Below, piece after piece: positions 5,712 to 14,034 of a DNA stretch of 26,003 nt (positions within the stretch are counted from its first letter, which is position 1; each line of letters opens with the position of its first letter). A model generated the notes under the pieces. The model had not been told where the DNA came from. It did no database searches and worked only from the letters and a program-made list of their open reading frames with translations. Both the position numbers and the translations under genes were made by a program. Origin of the DNA: Marinosulfonomonas sp. (GTDB lineage Bacteria; Pseudomonadota; Alphaproteobacteria; Rhodobacterales; Rhodobacteraceae); NCBI GenBank assembly GCA_022712735.1, contig JAFLKA010000181.1:1-26003 (forward strand), written 5' to 3'.

Positions 5712-8700
5712 TCACGGTGCAACGGGGCGCGTTATACTCGAACGCGCGTGAATGTGTGAACCGCTTGGTGTAACTTCGATATCGAATCCAGCCGTGATCA
5801 AAGTTTTGACTTGTTCTGTATGAGATATCAGGCCAACCGCACGCATCTCTCCAGTTAAGGAGCACAAGGTGTCGAGCGCCGTGTCCAACGTCTCTTGGTC
5901 CAGTGTTCCAAAACCTTCATCAATGAATATAGCGTCTAATTTGATGCCACCGCTGTTCTGTTGCACCACATCTGATAGGCCCAAAGCGAGAGCTAACGAC
6001 GCTTGAAACCCCTCACCGCCAGACAGACTAGTTGTTGAACGCGACTTTTCAGTATTGGCATCAAACACCGCAATTTCGAGGCCACGCTTAGCTCGACCAC
6101 CTGTCGTCTCACTTGGGCGATGAAGTTGGTAGCGTTGATTGGTCATTGGCGCGAGGCGCAGATTGGCTGCGGCCAAAACCTCGTCAAACATGGCAGCGAT
6201 CGCAAAGTCTGGAAGTCTGACTTTCAGCTCGTTGTCCCCATTCACCAGATTGGAAATCTCTCCCAAGGGTATGTATTTTTTTTCCAGTTGACGGATCGCT
6301 GTCGATAACTTGGTTACGGAAGCAAACACAGTATTTTTCCGTTCAAGTTCAGTCGCCAGACGTGTTTGCTCTTCACGTCCGGCCGTCAACTTCGCTGTGC
6401 AGGTCTCGGCAACAGCTTTCAAACCGTCCAGGTCGGGTTTTTCCTGTTCCCCGATCTCTTCAACAAGCCTCTTTCGTCTGTCAGCATTGGACGCGATCTG
6501 GTCGCGATAAGTTTGAATTGACGCTTCCATACCGCCAAGCTGATCGATGTCGGATTTCGCTGACTGAAAATTCTCCAAGCTCATCCTGGAGGTCTCCAAA
6601 CTCAACACAAATGCAGCCTCGGCCTCTTGTGACGCTGTTTGGACTTTGGCCACATTTGTAACCGCATTGCGTTGTGCTTCACGTGATGCCGCAAGTGCCA
6701 ATGCCGCGGTTTTTTCAACGTCAATTGCGTTCGATTGTTCCTGCTCCAAACGCAGCATTTCCGACTTTGCTGTCGACAAGGCGTCCACCAGAACATCCTC
6801 CTGTCGCCAATTTTCGGGAACTTCTGACAGAGTTGTGGTCAATGCGGTTTGTGCGTTGTCGCTGATCTTTTGCAGACCTGCCAATTCTTCGGTCGCCTTT
6901 GAACGCGCGGCCTCGGAGTTTTTGAAAACTTCCTCGGCGGAAGACAGCTGCGCCTCAAGGTCATTAAATCTAGTGTCTCTCTCCAAGGCTTCCTTAGTAG
7001 ATGTGGCGGATGACACCAGAGATACAAGCGTCTTGCTATCGCGCTCAGGTTTGATCAACGCGTCAAGCTCTTGCTGACGATCAGCCAAAATTATACTTCC
7101 AGAATCTAAACGGCCTTTGGCCTCCCGCTCGTCTTGCTCCACCTTCTTCAATGCCTGATCAGCCGCATCAAAGGTTTCGTGACGGCCCAACCGCGCGGGA
7201 TCACCGGTTGCTGGTTCAGGATGGTCAAAGGAACCACACGCAGGGCAGGGTTCTCCATCTACCAATTTCCGGGCAACGTGCAGAGCCTGAATATCAGTCA
7301 ATTCTTGTTCGGCTTTGGAGAATGTACCCCTGCATTCCGAGACAACTGACAGAGCGGTTTGATGGAGACGGGCTAGCTCTGCAATATTGCGCGACTGTTG
7401 ATCCCGCTTCAGAAGTACTGCCTCGTAACGACCGGATAATTCAGCTTCCTGCTGCAATTTCGTCAGTTCAGCTATAGCCTGACTTACCGCCTTTGTGTGT
7501 TTCGGAAGCGCAGTTTGAAGCAACCGCAGCTCTTTTAGTTTTTCATCGGCCCCTGTTACCTTTGCTTTCGCTTCCGTCTCGATTCCCAGAGATGTTTCAA
7601 CCGCCTGATTGGCTTCGAAAAGTGGGCGCTTTAACAACGCTGACTTGTCAAGAATGCCTTTCCAGCGGTCCAGCTTTTGCACTTTCTGTGCGGCCACATC
7701 CCGAGCAGGTTGCTCCGCTACAATCCGCTTGCACTCAGCAGCTGCTAAACTTTGTGCTGACTCTGCACTTTTTAACGCACCATCAGTGTCGGTCTTCTGT
7801 TGCAGCGCATCTGACAGCTCTTTCACCATGCGATTTCGAAGGGTTTCGGCCGGCAATACCGATTGAGCAGCACGCGCCTTTGCGATACGCGCAACACTGG
7901 CGTTGATCGCTTCAGACTGAGATGCCAAGTCTTTTTCATCTTTTTGAACATCCGCCAACGCCGTGAATTTTTCATTGAGCGCCTCTGCAGACGTCAAGGC
8001 ACGTTGATGTGACGATGCTTCCGTGGTCAAAAGCTCTAAGCGATCCACAAGTTCACTTGCAGCCTGCTGACCTGCAGAAATCTCTTCACACAAGGCGTCT
8101 TCGGTATTCTCATCTAGGAGCGTCTCCTTTCGCAGCCGCTCATCTTGAATTTCGCGGCGCAGTGTTGACGCTTGTGTACGTATTTTTTGCATAAATGTTT
8201 CATATAGAGAGACGTCGAAAAGCCGTTTCAGTATAGGTGACCGCTCGTCAGAACTCGCGGTGAGGATCTTGCGAAAATCACCCTGTGGAAGCAAAACGAT
8301 CTGTCGAAACTGCGTTGCATCATAGCCAAGCAAATCCTTGATCATCGGGTCGACCAAGCTGGTTTTCTTCTCGGCCAACATGTCACCGGAGTTTTCCTGG
8401 GTGATCTGATCTAAAGTCAGCCCAGTAGCATCAAACAGATAAACTTCATGTGCCTGTGACGTCATGCCTTCACCCCGACTTGCGGCGCGTTCCTGTCTGG
8501 GAATGCGGCGGATCACATAGCGCTTCTCACCGAGATCAAAGACCAATTCAACGAATGTGATCTCTTTGGGGTCTGCATAGTGAGATAGCATATCATCGGG
8601 CATTCTCTCAGCACCCGAAGACTGTCCAAAAAGTGCAAATGCGATTCCGTCGAAGATTGTTGTTTTTCCCGAACCAGTGTCGCCATAGATGCCAAATATC

Positions 8701-8786
8701 CCTGCGTCGAGCGCGGCGGTGAAATTAACGACTTCCTTACCCGCAAAGGGACCAAAGGCATTCAAAGTGAGACGTATAGGTCGCAT
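5712..8786 (-). CDS. sbcC: SbcC-type SMC-like ATPase, exonuclease subunit
   Basis: SbcC is the Rad50-like ATPase of the SbcCD nuclease, which cleaves hairpins and blocked double-strand ends. The 1024-residue protein has a Walker A (GDTGSGKTT, 35-43), a Q-loop (LLPQGDFRK, about 166-174), two long coiled coils, and a central zinc hook CPACG at 514-518. Near the C-terminus come an ABC signature (SLSGGEGFQ, about 920), a Walker B (LDAIFIDEGFGTLD, about 950-963) and a switch histidine (LISHTEQ). All key elements are present and the length is usual. The ATG overlaps the sbcD stop in TAATG and is preceded by AGGAGG. It lies between sbcD and a CoiA-like nuclease, which is unusual for a chromosomal housekeeping sbcDC. 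Confidence 0.92.
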   Translation of the reverse strand: MRPIRLTLNAFGPFAGKEVVNFTAALDAGIFGIYGDTGSGKTTIFDGIAFALFGQSSGAERMPDDMLSHYADPKEITFVELVFDLGEKRYVIRRIPRQERAASRGEGMTSQAHEVYLFDATGLTLDQITQENSGDMLAEKKTSLVDPMIKDLLGYDATQFRQIVLLPQGDFRKILTASSDERSPILKRLFDVSLYETFMQKIRTQASTLRREIQDERLRKETLLDENTEDALCEEISAGQQAASELVDRLELLTTEASSHQRALTSAEALNEKFTALADVQKDEKDLASQSEAINASVARIAKARAAQSVLPAETLRNRMVKELSDALQQKTDTDGALKSAESAQSLAAAECKRIVAEQPARDVAAQKVQKLDRWKGILDKSALLKRPLFEANQAVETSLGIETEAKAKVTGADEKLKELRLLQTALPKHTKAVSQAIAELTKLQQEAELSGRYEAVLLKRDQQSRNIAELARLHQTALSVVSECRGTFSKAEQELTDIQALHVARKLVDGEPCPACGSFDHPEPATGDPARLGRHETFDAADQALKKVEQDEREAKGRLDSGSIILADRQQELDALIKPERDSKTLVSLVSSATSTKEALERDTRFNDLEAQLSSAEEVFKNSEAARSKATEELAGLQKISDNAQTALTTTLSEVPENWRQEDVLVDALSTAKSEMLRLEQEQSNAIDVEKTAALALAASREAQRNAVTNVAKVQTASQEAEAAFVLSLETSRMSLENFQSAKSDIDQLGGMEASIQTYRDQIASNADRRKRLVEEIGEQEKPDLDGLKAVAETCTAKLTAGREEQTRLATELERKNTVFASVTKLSTAIRQLEKKYIPLGEISNLVNGDNELKVRLPDFAIAAMFDEVLAAANLRLAPMTNQRYQLHRPSETTGGRAKRGLEIAVFDANTEKSRSTTSLSGGEGFQASLALALGLSDVVQQNSGGIKLDAIFIDEGFGTLDQETLDTALDTLCSLTGEMRAVGLISHTEQVKTLITAGFDIEVTPSGSHIHARSSITRPVAP

Positions 8787-9928
8787 TAAATGGCCTCCTG
8801 AATAGGTTGGTCGATCAGTTGCGTTACAACTTTGGTCTCAGCTTCATTAGGTTTTTCGCCACGCACAAATTCAACGAATTCGCGGATCACACCCATCGGG
8901 TCGTCCAATTTGGATTCTGCTCGTCCTGCGCTGGCATGAACGAGCTCGCGCCTCTTCTCGCGCAATGTCTGTAAAATGTTTGGATAGTGGGGTCGCAATT
9001 GTGCCGCTGGTTCCACCACGGCACCCTCATCCAGAAGGATCGCGCTGATATAATCGTCACTTGGGGCCTTTTCAGCTTGGAGTACCAGATCAGCCAGCAA
9101 TCCCCTGACCTCCCTCACCTTACGGAGAGGTTCGAATGCTATTTCCTGAAAATCCTGAATGGCTCCATCCGCAGCCAAATTGAAGACTGCCATGGTTTTG
9201 ATAGTGTCAGCTTCATCGAACCCAAATGCCAACGGCGAACCGCTGTAGCGGATCGTCTCATGTCCAGCCGTCTGAGGCCGGTGCAAATGCCCGAGCGCTA
9301 CATAGTCAGCGCCTTCAAACAGGCTGCTTGAGACTGTTTCAACGGTGCCAACAGATAGTTTGCGTTCTGTTTCGCTTGGCAAGCCCCCTGTCACAAAAGC
9401 ATGGGCGACAATCACCCAGCGTGCATCCTTGGGTCTAAGCGCCCGTGCAGCGTCCACTTCATGCCGCAATACATCCTCAGGCGACCGAATGCTTTCATCT
9501 TCAAAGGCACGGCGGGCCGCAAATATTTCTCCATAGGGCAACGCAGAAAATGCCACTGGTCCATGATCGTCTTCTAGGATGAGCGGCGTCTCTTCAATTT
9601 CCAATGTGCCTCTGATCAAGATACGCTTGCGATCATATAGCTTTGTGAAGGCACCAAGGCGTTGCCCAGAATCATGATTGCCAGAAATGATAATAATTGC
9701 TGCGGCTGTCTCCAAGTAGACACGCTCAACAAAGTTGCTGAACAGGGCAACGGACCCTTCTGAGGGAGAGGGCTTGTCATAAACATCGCCAGCTATAATC
9801 AGGACTTGGATGTTCTGCTCTATAATTGCTTCAAACACCTGATCCAAAACATGCTGCTGATCTTCGAGCAGCGACACACCTCGAAAGGTCTTTCCAAGGT
9901 GCCAATCTGCCGTATGAAGAATTCGCAT
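8786..9928 (-). CDS. sbcD: SbcD nuclease subunit (metallophosphoesterase)
   Basis: SbcD is the Mre11-like Mn-dependent nuclease of SbcCD. The 380-residue protein starts with MRILHTADWHLGKTF (metal ligands D8 and H10). It continues with LIIAGDVYDKPSPSE (second metal aspartate, about 48), ISGNHDSGQRL (about 83-93, catalytic H), VIVAHAFVTGG and VALGHLHRPQ, i.e. all five phosphoesterase motifs. A capping domain for SbcC binding follows. It is the first gene of sbcD-sbcC-coiA-like and is divergent from the WYL regulator, with which it shares a short promoter region. A promoter TTGACT / TATAAT (complement of 9982-9987 and 9961-9966, spacing 15) fits upstream of it. Confidence 0.93.
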   Translation of the reverse strand: MRILHTADWHLGKTFRGVSLLEDQQHVLDQVFEAIIEQNIQVLIIAGDVYDKPSPSEGSVALFSNFVERVYLETAAAIIIISGNHDSGQRLGAFTKLYDRKRILIRGTLEIEETPLILEDDHGPVAFSALPYGEIFAARRAFEDESIRSPEDVLRHEVDAARALRPKDARWVIVAHAFVTGGLPSETERKLSVGTVETVSSSLFEGADYVALGHLHRPQTAGHETIRYSGSPLAFGFDEADTIKTMAVFNLAADGAIQDFQEIAFEPLRKVREVRGLLADLVLQAEKAPSDDYISAILLDEGAVVEPAAQLRPHYPNILQTLREKRRELVHASAGRAESKLDDPMGVIREFVEFVRGEKPNEAETKVVTQLIDQPIQEAI

Positions 9929-9948
9929 GTTTTACCCCGTCAGTTTTT

Positions 9949-9995
9949 GCATGACTAATAATTATATGGACAATTTGAATGAGTCAAGCTATTCA
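9949..9995. promoter_or_regulatory. Shared divergent promoter region with inverted repeat operator
   Basis: GCATGACT (9949-9956) and AGTCAAGC (9982-9989) are inverted with one mismatch in 8, and their centres are 33 bp apart, close to three helical turns. The right arm covers the -35 box of a minus-strand promoter for sbcD, whose -10 is TATAAT (complement of 9961-9966). On the plus strand TGGACA (9967-9972), 17 bases, then TATTCA (9990-9995) would place the start of transcription at about 10002, i.e. at the ATG of the WYL gene. A dimeric regulator bound to both arms could repress both genes. All of this is inferred from sequence. Confidence 0.4.
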
Positions 9996-10001
9996 TCAAA
10001 T

Positions 10002-10820
10002 ATGGCTTTTGAAGATCTCAAATACGCTCAAAGAAAACGTCTGGAGTATCTGGACCGTCTGTTCTTTTGGAACGGGGCAGCAACCCGTGCGTCCCTATGT
10101 CAGCAGTTTGGAATATCAAATGCACAAGCAGCATTGGATTTTCGCGCTTATCTAAAGGAAAGCAAAGAAGATGCGCTCAGTTACAATGCAACCTCTCGTC
10201 AATACCTTGCTGGAGACAGTTTTGACCGGCTGACGGGACCGGCAGCCACTTCGGAGCTAATGGAGTTTTTTTCAGGCAATTCACAGTCCAATTTTGACGC
10301 CCTTCCCGATTTGCAGCGTTCTCAAAATGTCCACGCATTCTTGCCATTGTACCGTGCGATGCGCGCAAAACAGTCCGTTGAAGTCGTTTATCAATCGATG
10401 AGGGACCCCGAGTCTGAAACCCGTCAAATTGCACCTGTTCGCTTTGTTTCCGATGGTGTCAGATTACATGTGCGCGCTTATTGCTTTACGCGGAAAAAAT
10501 TCCGGGATTTCATTCCCTCCCGCATAGATCTCGAGTTATCGTTTCTCAATACAACTGGCACCGAAGGCATTCCGCGTGATGATGAGTGGTTTACGTGGTC
10601 GGTCTTGAAGCTACGTCCTCATAAACAGTTGTCGGTGTCACAAAAAAAGGTAGTTCGGAGAGAATTTGGCTTCATAGATGACGTTTTGGAAATTCGCATT
10701 CGTCAGGCACTTGAATTCTATTCGAAGCGCCGTTGGGGGCTCGACCAAGAATTTCCAAGATTGGAACTCCTTTCAACTGATCATATGCCGATGACAGAGG
10801 AAGAGATTAATGCAGATTGA
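10002..10820 (+). CDS. WYL-domain transcriptional regulator (BrxR/CapW-like)
   Basis: This is a 272-residue regulator with an N-terminal winged helix-turn-helix (RKRLEYLDRLFFWNGAATRASLCQQFGISNAQAALDFRAYL) and a central WYL domain (about residues 115-185, including AIRQSVEVVYQS-type start and the RFVSDGVRLHVRAYC strand). A C-terminal extension completes it. This three-part layout matches BrxR and CapW, repressors found with BREX and CBASS defence systems. No start has a good ribosome site; the ATG at 10002 fits the family N-terminus and could be leaderless, while ATGs at 9927, 9951 and 9966 are in the same frame. It is divergent from sbcD and is followed by an overlapping WGR gene, so control of one or both operons is likely. 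Confidence 0.8.
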   Translation: MAFEDLKYAQRKRLEYLDRLFFWNGAATRASLCQQFGISNAQAALDFRAYLKESKEDALSYNATSRQYLAGDSFDRLTGPAATSELMEFFSGNSQSNFDALPDLQRSQNVHAFLPLYRAMRAKQSVEVVYQSMRDPESETRQIAPVRFVSDGVRLHVRAYCFTRKKFRDFIPSRIDLELSFLNTTGTEGIPRDDEWFTWSVLKLRPHKQLSVSQKKVVRREFGFIDDVLEIRIRQALEFYSKRRWGLDQEFPRLELLSTDHMPMTEEEINAD

Positions 10821-11055
10821 TATGAAGCGTGTTGATCCTGATATCAATATGGATCGATTCTACTGCGTTGAACTCACCAAAAATTTGTTTGGCATTCATG
10901 GCATACACCGACAGTGGGGCCGCAGTGGCTCTTGGGGGCATCACCGTCTTGACTGGTATGGAACTGAATTCGAAGCTGAAAGCGCCCTGTCGGAATTGGT
11001 CAGCCTAAAACTAGCAAGAGGTTATCTGCTTAAAGAACCGCATCTTCGCGGATAG
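10810..11055 (+). CDS. WGR domain-containing protein
   Basis: This 81-residue protein is almost entirely a WGR domain, a small fold found in PARPs and in bacterial proteins that bind nucleic acids. The hallmark W36-G37-R38 lies in the stretch HRQWGRSGSWGHHRLD, followed by the FEAESALSELVSLKLARGY helix that closes such domains. Its ATG at 10810 overlaps the end of the WYL gene, with a GAGGAAGAG ribosome site inside that gene, so the two are co-translated. Standalone WGR proteins are known in rhizobia and relatives, but their job is not established. Confidence 0.75.
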   Translation: MQIDMKRVDPDINMDRFYCVELTKNLFGIHGIHRQWGRSGSWGHHRLDWYGTEFEAESALSELVSLKLARGYLLKEPHLRG

Positions 11056-11065
11056 GATTGATAAA

Positions 11066-11569
11066 ATGGCAACATTTGGAAAGTGGTCTCAAGCAGGAGT
11101 CCCCCAAAAGGGGTGGAGCTGTGTTGGAGTTGAGGACCTTGGTTCGCCGTCCGAACAATGTCAGATGTGTGAGAATCAGGAAATCCGATACGTCCATCTG
11201 ATGGAGCACCCCAACTATCCGGAAGTGCTCGGGTGTGGGTGTGTTTGTGCTGGCAGAATGGAGGAAGACTATTCAGGTGCTCGTAAACGAGAAGCAGGTG
11301 TTAAAAACGCTGCGCGGAGACGAACTCGTTGGCTGATGCGGAAATGGAAACTCTCACAAAGCGGAAACCGCTACGTCAAAACGGATGGTTTCCGTATCGT
11401 AGTCTTTCAAAAATCAGGCGGTTGGAGTGGCATGATCACACAATTGAGCACAGATAAATCCACCCATGCGCGCAAGCTGTATTCGACACAAGATCAGGCC
11501 AAACTCGCAGCATTTGATGGAATGATCTGGTTGAAGAGTAAAATGTCTGATGAAAATGGGGAGCGTTAG
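11066..11569 (+). CDS. Hypothetical cysteine-rich protein, possibly zinc-binding
   Basis: I do not recognise a named family. The 167-residue protein has an N-terminal part with KGWSCVGVEDLG followed by C32-x2-C35, an RYVHLMEHP stretch with two histidines, and then LGCGCVCAG (C57, C59, C61), a pattern suited to a zinc site. A basic middle segment (KREAGVKNAARRRTRWLMRKWK, about 74-95) follows, and then a region rich in strands (FRIVVFQKSGGWSGMI). It starts 10 bases after the WGR gene with AGGA 8 bases upstream, so it belongs to the WYL-WGR operon. Nucleic-acid binding is a guess. Confidence 0.7.
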   Translation: MATFGKWSQAGVPQKGWSCVGVEDLGSPSEQCQMCENQEIRYVHLMEHPNYPEVLGCGCVCAGRMEEDYSGARKREAGVKNAARRRTRWLMRKWKLSQSGNRYVKTDGFRIVVFQKSGGWSGMITQLSTDKSTHARKLYSTQDQAKLAAFDGMIWLKSKMSDENGER

Positions 11570-11661
11570 CAAACTCCTGACTCTCTGAAGCCAATATTGA
11601 TGGCTCATCAATGAATATCTTTAATTACATAAGTGAAGTCGAAATACATGGGGTGATCTGA

Positions 11662-11991
11662 ATGCCTGATAGTTGGTTCAAACGAAAACAACACACGCGG
11701 CGATTGGCGTCAGGCAAAATAATATTTGTTAGTGCCTGTTGGATCCCGTGTGGAATGAGTTCTTTAGACAAAACCCGTAGGCGGACACGTACTTGTCCGC
11801 AATGCGGTGCCATCATTGCGACAGTTCGGATGCCGAACGGAGGCTGGGCGCACTTCGAGACAGGCAAGGGCCTATCTCGCGTTAAGCATCCTTGTTTGCA
11901 TCGAGGCGAGGGGCTCTCGCGCAGGCGCGACAACGACACACCTGATTTGTTTCCTGAGAATGAAAGCGCTTCCAATCAGAATCAGGATTAA
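11662..11991 (+). CDS. Hypothetical small zinc-ribbon-like protein
   Basis: This is a 109-residue protein with no named family that I can assign. The conserved-looking part has RTRTCPQCGAIIATVRMPNG (C45, C48), then GGWAHFETGKGLSRVKHPC (H64, H76, C78) and HRGEGLSRRRDNDTPDLF. This would suit one zinc ion. The ATG at 11662 has a GGGGTGA ribosome site 5 bases upstream, which favours the full length over an internal ATG at 11755 that would keep the cysteines. It runs toward the helicase gene on the other strand, 27 bases away. It may be the last gene of the WYL operon, with a 92-base gap before it. Confidence 0.6.
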   Translation: MPDSWFKRKQHTRRLASGKIIFVSACWIPCGMSSLDKTRRRTRTCPQCGAIIATVRMPNGGWAHFETGKGLSRVKHPCLHRGEGLSRRRDNDTPDLFPENESASNQNQD

Positions 11992-12018
11992 CCATAGGCT
12001 GCTTAGGGTCTGGCTCGG

Positions 12019-14034
12019 CTAAGCGCACAAATCGGTTACGTGCCAACCCCGAGCTTGGAGTTTTGCTAAAGTAGCTTTCCTGTTTTCAACGATTGCGGAA
12101 TTGCGTATTGCGACCCCGACCAAATGTGTTGGACGTGTCATTGCTACGTAAGTTCCCTTCAAGAGCGTGGTATCTTGAACACCTATATTCAAACCACCGC
12201 TTTTGTCTCCGCACAGCCAATGTATGATTCTGTCGGACGAATGAGTACGGTTGAATGTACTCAGCAGAAGTGTTGAAAAATGTGTCTGCCCTTTGGCTTG
12301 ATGAATGGAGCCTAGTCGAATAGAGACCTGACGATTATTTGCATCGATAACACAGACGTTGTCTGTATTTCCCACTCCGTCATCCGGTTGTTCCGGCAAG
12401 ACCGATGGCTCCTCCCAGATCAGAAAATCTGCCCCGAGCTTTTCATTAACTTCTCCTTCGCAAAGTTTGTTTGCGATCGCGAGGAACTGTTCGGTTTTTT
12501 CAGCCCAAAGGTCGGCTGTGATCGGGTTCATGTTTGTAATGTATGTGTTGATGATTTCATCATATTGCCTGCGTGCATCGGTTTCACCTTCAAGAATCGT
12601 ACGGATGGCTTTGTGTTTACGCCTTCTTTCCAGTTCAACCCGTGGTGCCCCAATCTCGCGCACCAACCGTTGTATCCCGGTAGCAAAAGAGGCGATTGCT
12701 GGCCCATTTTCGGAATCGGTCTTCCTCAGGTTTCGAGCGTGATGAAGATAGCCAGAAAGTGTTTTGGGGTGCCTGTTTATTTTCGCGTTTTCCACGCTAT
12801 AGTCGGCCCAATAATGCTCCACACTTCTTGGATATTTATTATGTCCAGGCATTATGTCTTCGGATGCGGGCCGGTGAACGCCTCCCACAGCGACGCAATC
12901 GCCGAGCGCTAAGGCGTCATCGTCAAAAGTTTCAAGAAGGTGAGCGCCAAACGTCTGTAGGACGTTGCTGCAATCATTGTCTGGGAAAATAATAATGACG
13001 TTCCGGCCGTGATCAACATGATCGGTTGCTTTGCTTGGTCCATTTCCTTTCAACCCCCCACCGTCGACTGGAATGATTGCATGGGGATTTGCGAGATCTG
13101 CGATCGGTTTTCCAAAGCGACGACTGCTCGCAATGGTCATTGTGCGACCTTCACCCTGGTCCGGAAATGGGTCAGCCGTGTTCTGGTCTTGACCGGTTTT
13201 GAATATTTCCTGATTTGGATCGCCGACCCGTTGGATTTCGCAAAGTGCAGCCCCTCGATCAAATATCGAGTGGAGAAGAGCCGCCTGTCGCTGCGATGTA
13301 TCTTGTATTTCGTCCATTAGCACCAACGGAAATCGATGGGACAATGCGTCTGATATTTCTGGATGGATTTGCATCAAATGTTCTGCCCATACGAACATTT
13401 CTTCGTAGCGGAAACGACCAGCTTTCGCGGACTCCTTTACAATGTGCTTGGCTTTTTGATATGATGGCGTATGAGTGGCGACCTTGAACTCTCGAGAGAC
13501 CAGCGCTACCGAAAAGTCGCTGTCGGTGAATGTGAAGTCGTTTATGCTAGCATTTCGTCTGTTCAGCCAGCTTTCGTATTTCCAGCGTTCCTGTCCCTGG
13601 AGCACATTCCAACGAAACGCCTTTGCTACATCGTCGTCTATCAGTGGAGATGGGTATCCGTTTGATTGAAGATATGGCAGTGCTAGAAACCGATTGGCAA
13701 AGGTGTGAATGGTGTCGATGAAGTGTGGATAGCCAAGTAATCTGTGCCCAACTGGGGTGTGACCGAGCTTGTTTTGGATTTCCTCACGCGCGACGTTTGT
13801 GTGAGAGAGAACGCAGATGCCTGATGTTTTATGTGGCCATTTCCGCGCCATGATCGCCAACTTTGCGACAACCAGAGTGGTTTTTCCACTTCCTGGACAG
13901 GCTGAAACGTCAAATGTTCCTGATCGTTTCAGAAAAGCCTGCCGCGGGTCATCTAGGCCATCCAACCCCATGATTTCGGCGATCCAGGCGACATCTTCGT
14001 CGGTTACTTCGGGAATTTTGGGAGGTGTTGTCAT
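12019..14034 (-). CDS. UvrD-like superfamily 1 helicase (Gabija GajB-like)
   Basis: This 671-residue UvrD/Rep-type helicase or ATPase has a Walker A (ACPGSGKTTL, 45-54), motif Ia (VLSHTNVAREEI), a Walker B (LVLMDEIQDTSQRQ, D241-E242) and motif III-like GDPNQEIF (271-278). The late motifs HQAKGQTH and YVAMTRPTHLVGVAI follow. Its ATG overlaps the stop of the OLD gene in ATGA, so translation is coupled. Class 2 OLD nucleases are typically paired with such a helicase, as in Gabija, where GajB is thought to sense DNA ends or nucleotide state and activate GajA. It is longer than the well-studied GajB (about 500), so it may be a related variant. UvrD itself as a repair protein is unlikely given the partner. 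Confidence 0.85.
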   Translation of the reverse strand: MTTPPKIPEVTDEDVAWIAEIMGLDGLDDPRQAFLKRSGTFDVSACPGSGKTTLVVAKLAIMARKWPHKTSGICVLSHTNVAREEIQNKLGHTPVGHRLLGYPHFIDTIHTFANRFLALPYLQSNGYPSPLIDDDVAKAFRWNVLQGQERWKYESWLNRRNASINDFTFTDSDFSVALVSREFKVATHTPSYQKAKHIVKESAKAGRFRYEEMFVWAEHLMQIHPEISDALSHRFPLVLMDEIQDTSQRQAALLHSIFDRGAALCEIQRVGDPNQEIFKTGQDQNTADPFPDQGEGRTMTIASSRRFGKPIADLANPHAIIPVDGGGLKGNGPSKATDHVDHGRNVIIIFPDNDCSNVLQTFGAHLLETFDDDALALGDCVAVGGVHRPASEDIMPGHNKYPRSVEHYWADYSVENAKINRHPKTLSGYLHHARNLRKTDSENGPAIASFATGIQRLVREIGAPRVELERRRKHKAIRTILEGETDARRQYDEIINTYITNMNPITADLWAEKTEQFLAIANKLCEGEVNEKLGADFLIWEEPSVLPEQPDDGVGNTDNVCVIDANNRQVSIRLGSIHQAKGQTHFSTLLLSTFNRTHSSDRIIHWLCGDKSGGLNIGVQDTTLLKGTYVAMTRPTHLVGVAIRNSAIVENRKATLAKLQARGWHVTDLCA

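Noticed and set aside
12001..12024. Possible terminator stem GCTTAG / CTAAGC between the convergent genes at 11991 and 12019
   Set aside because: The stem is only 6 bp with a 12-base loop, overlaps the helicase stop codon and has no T run.
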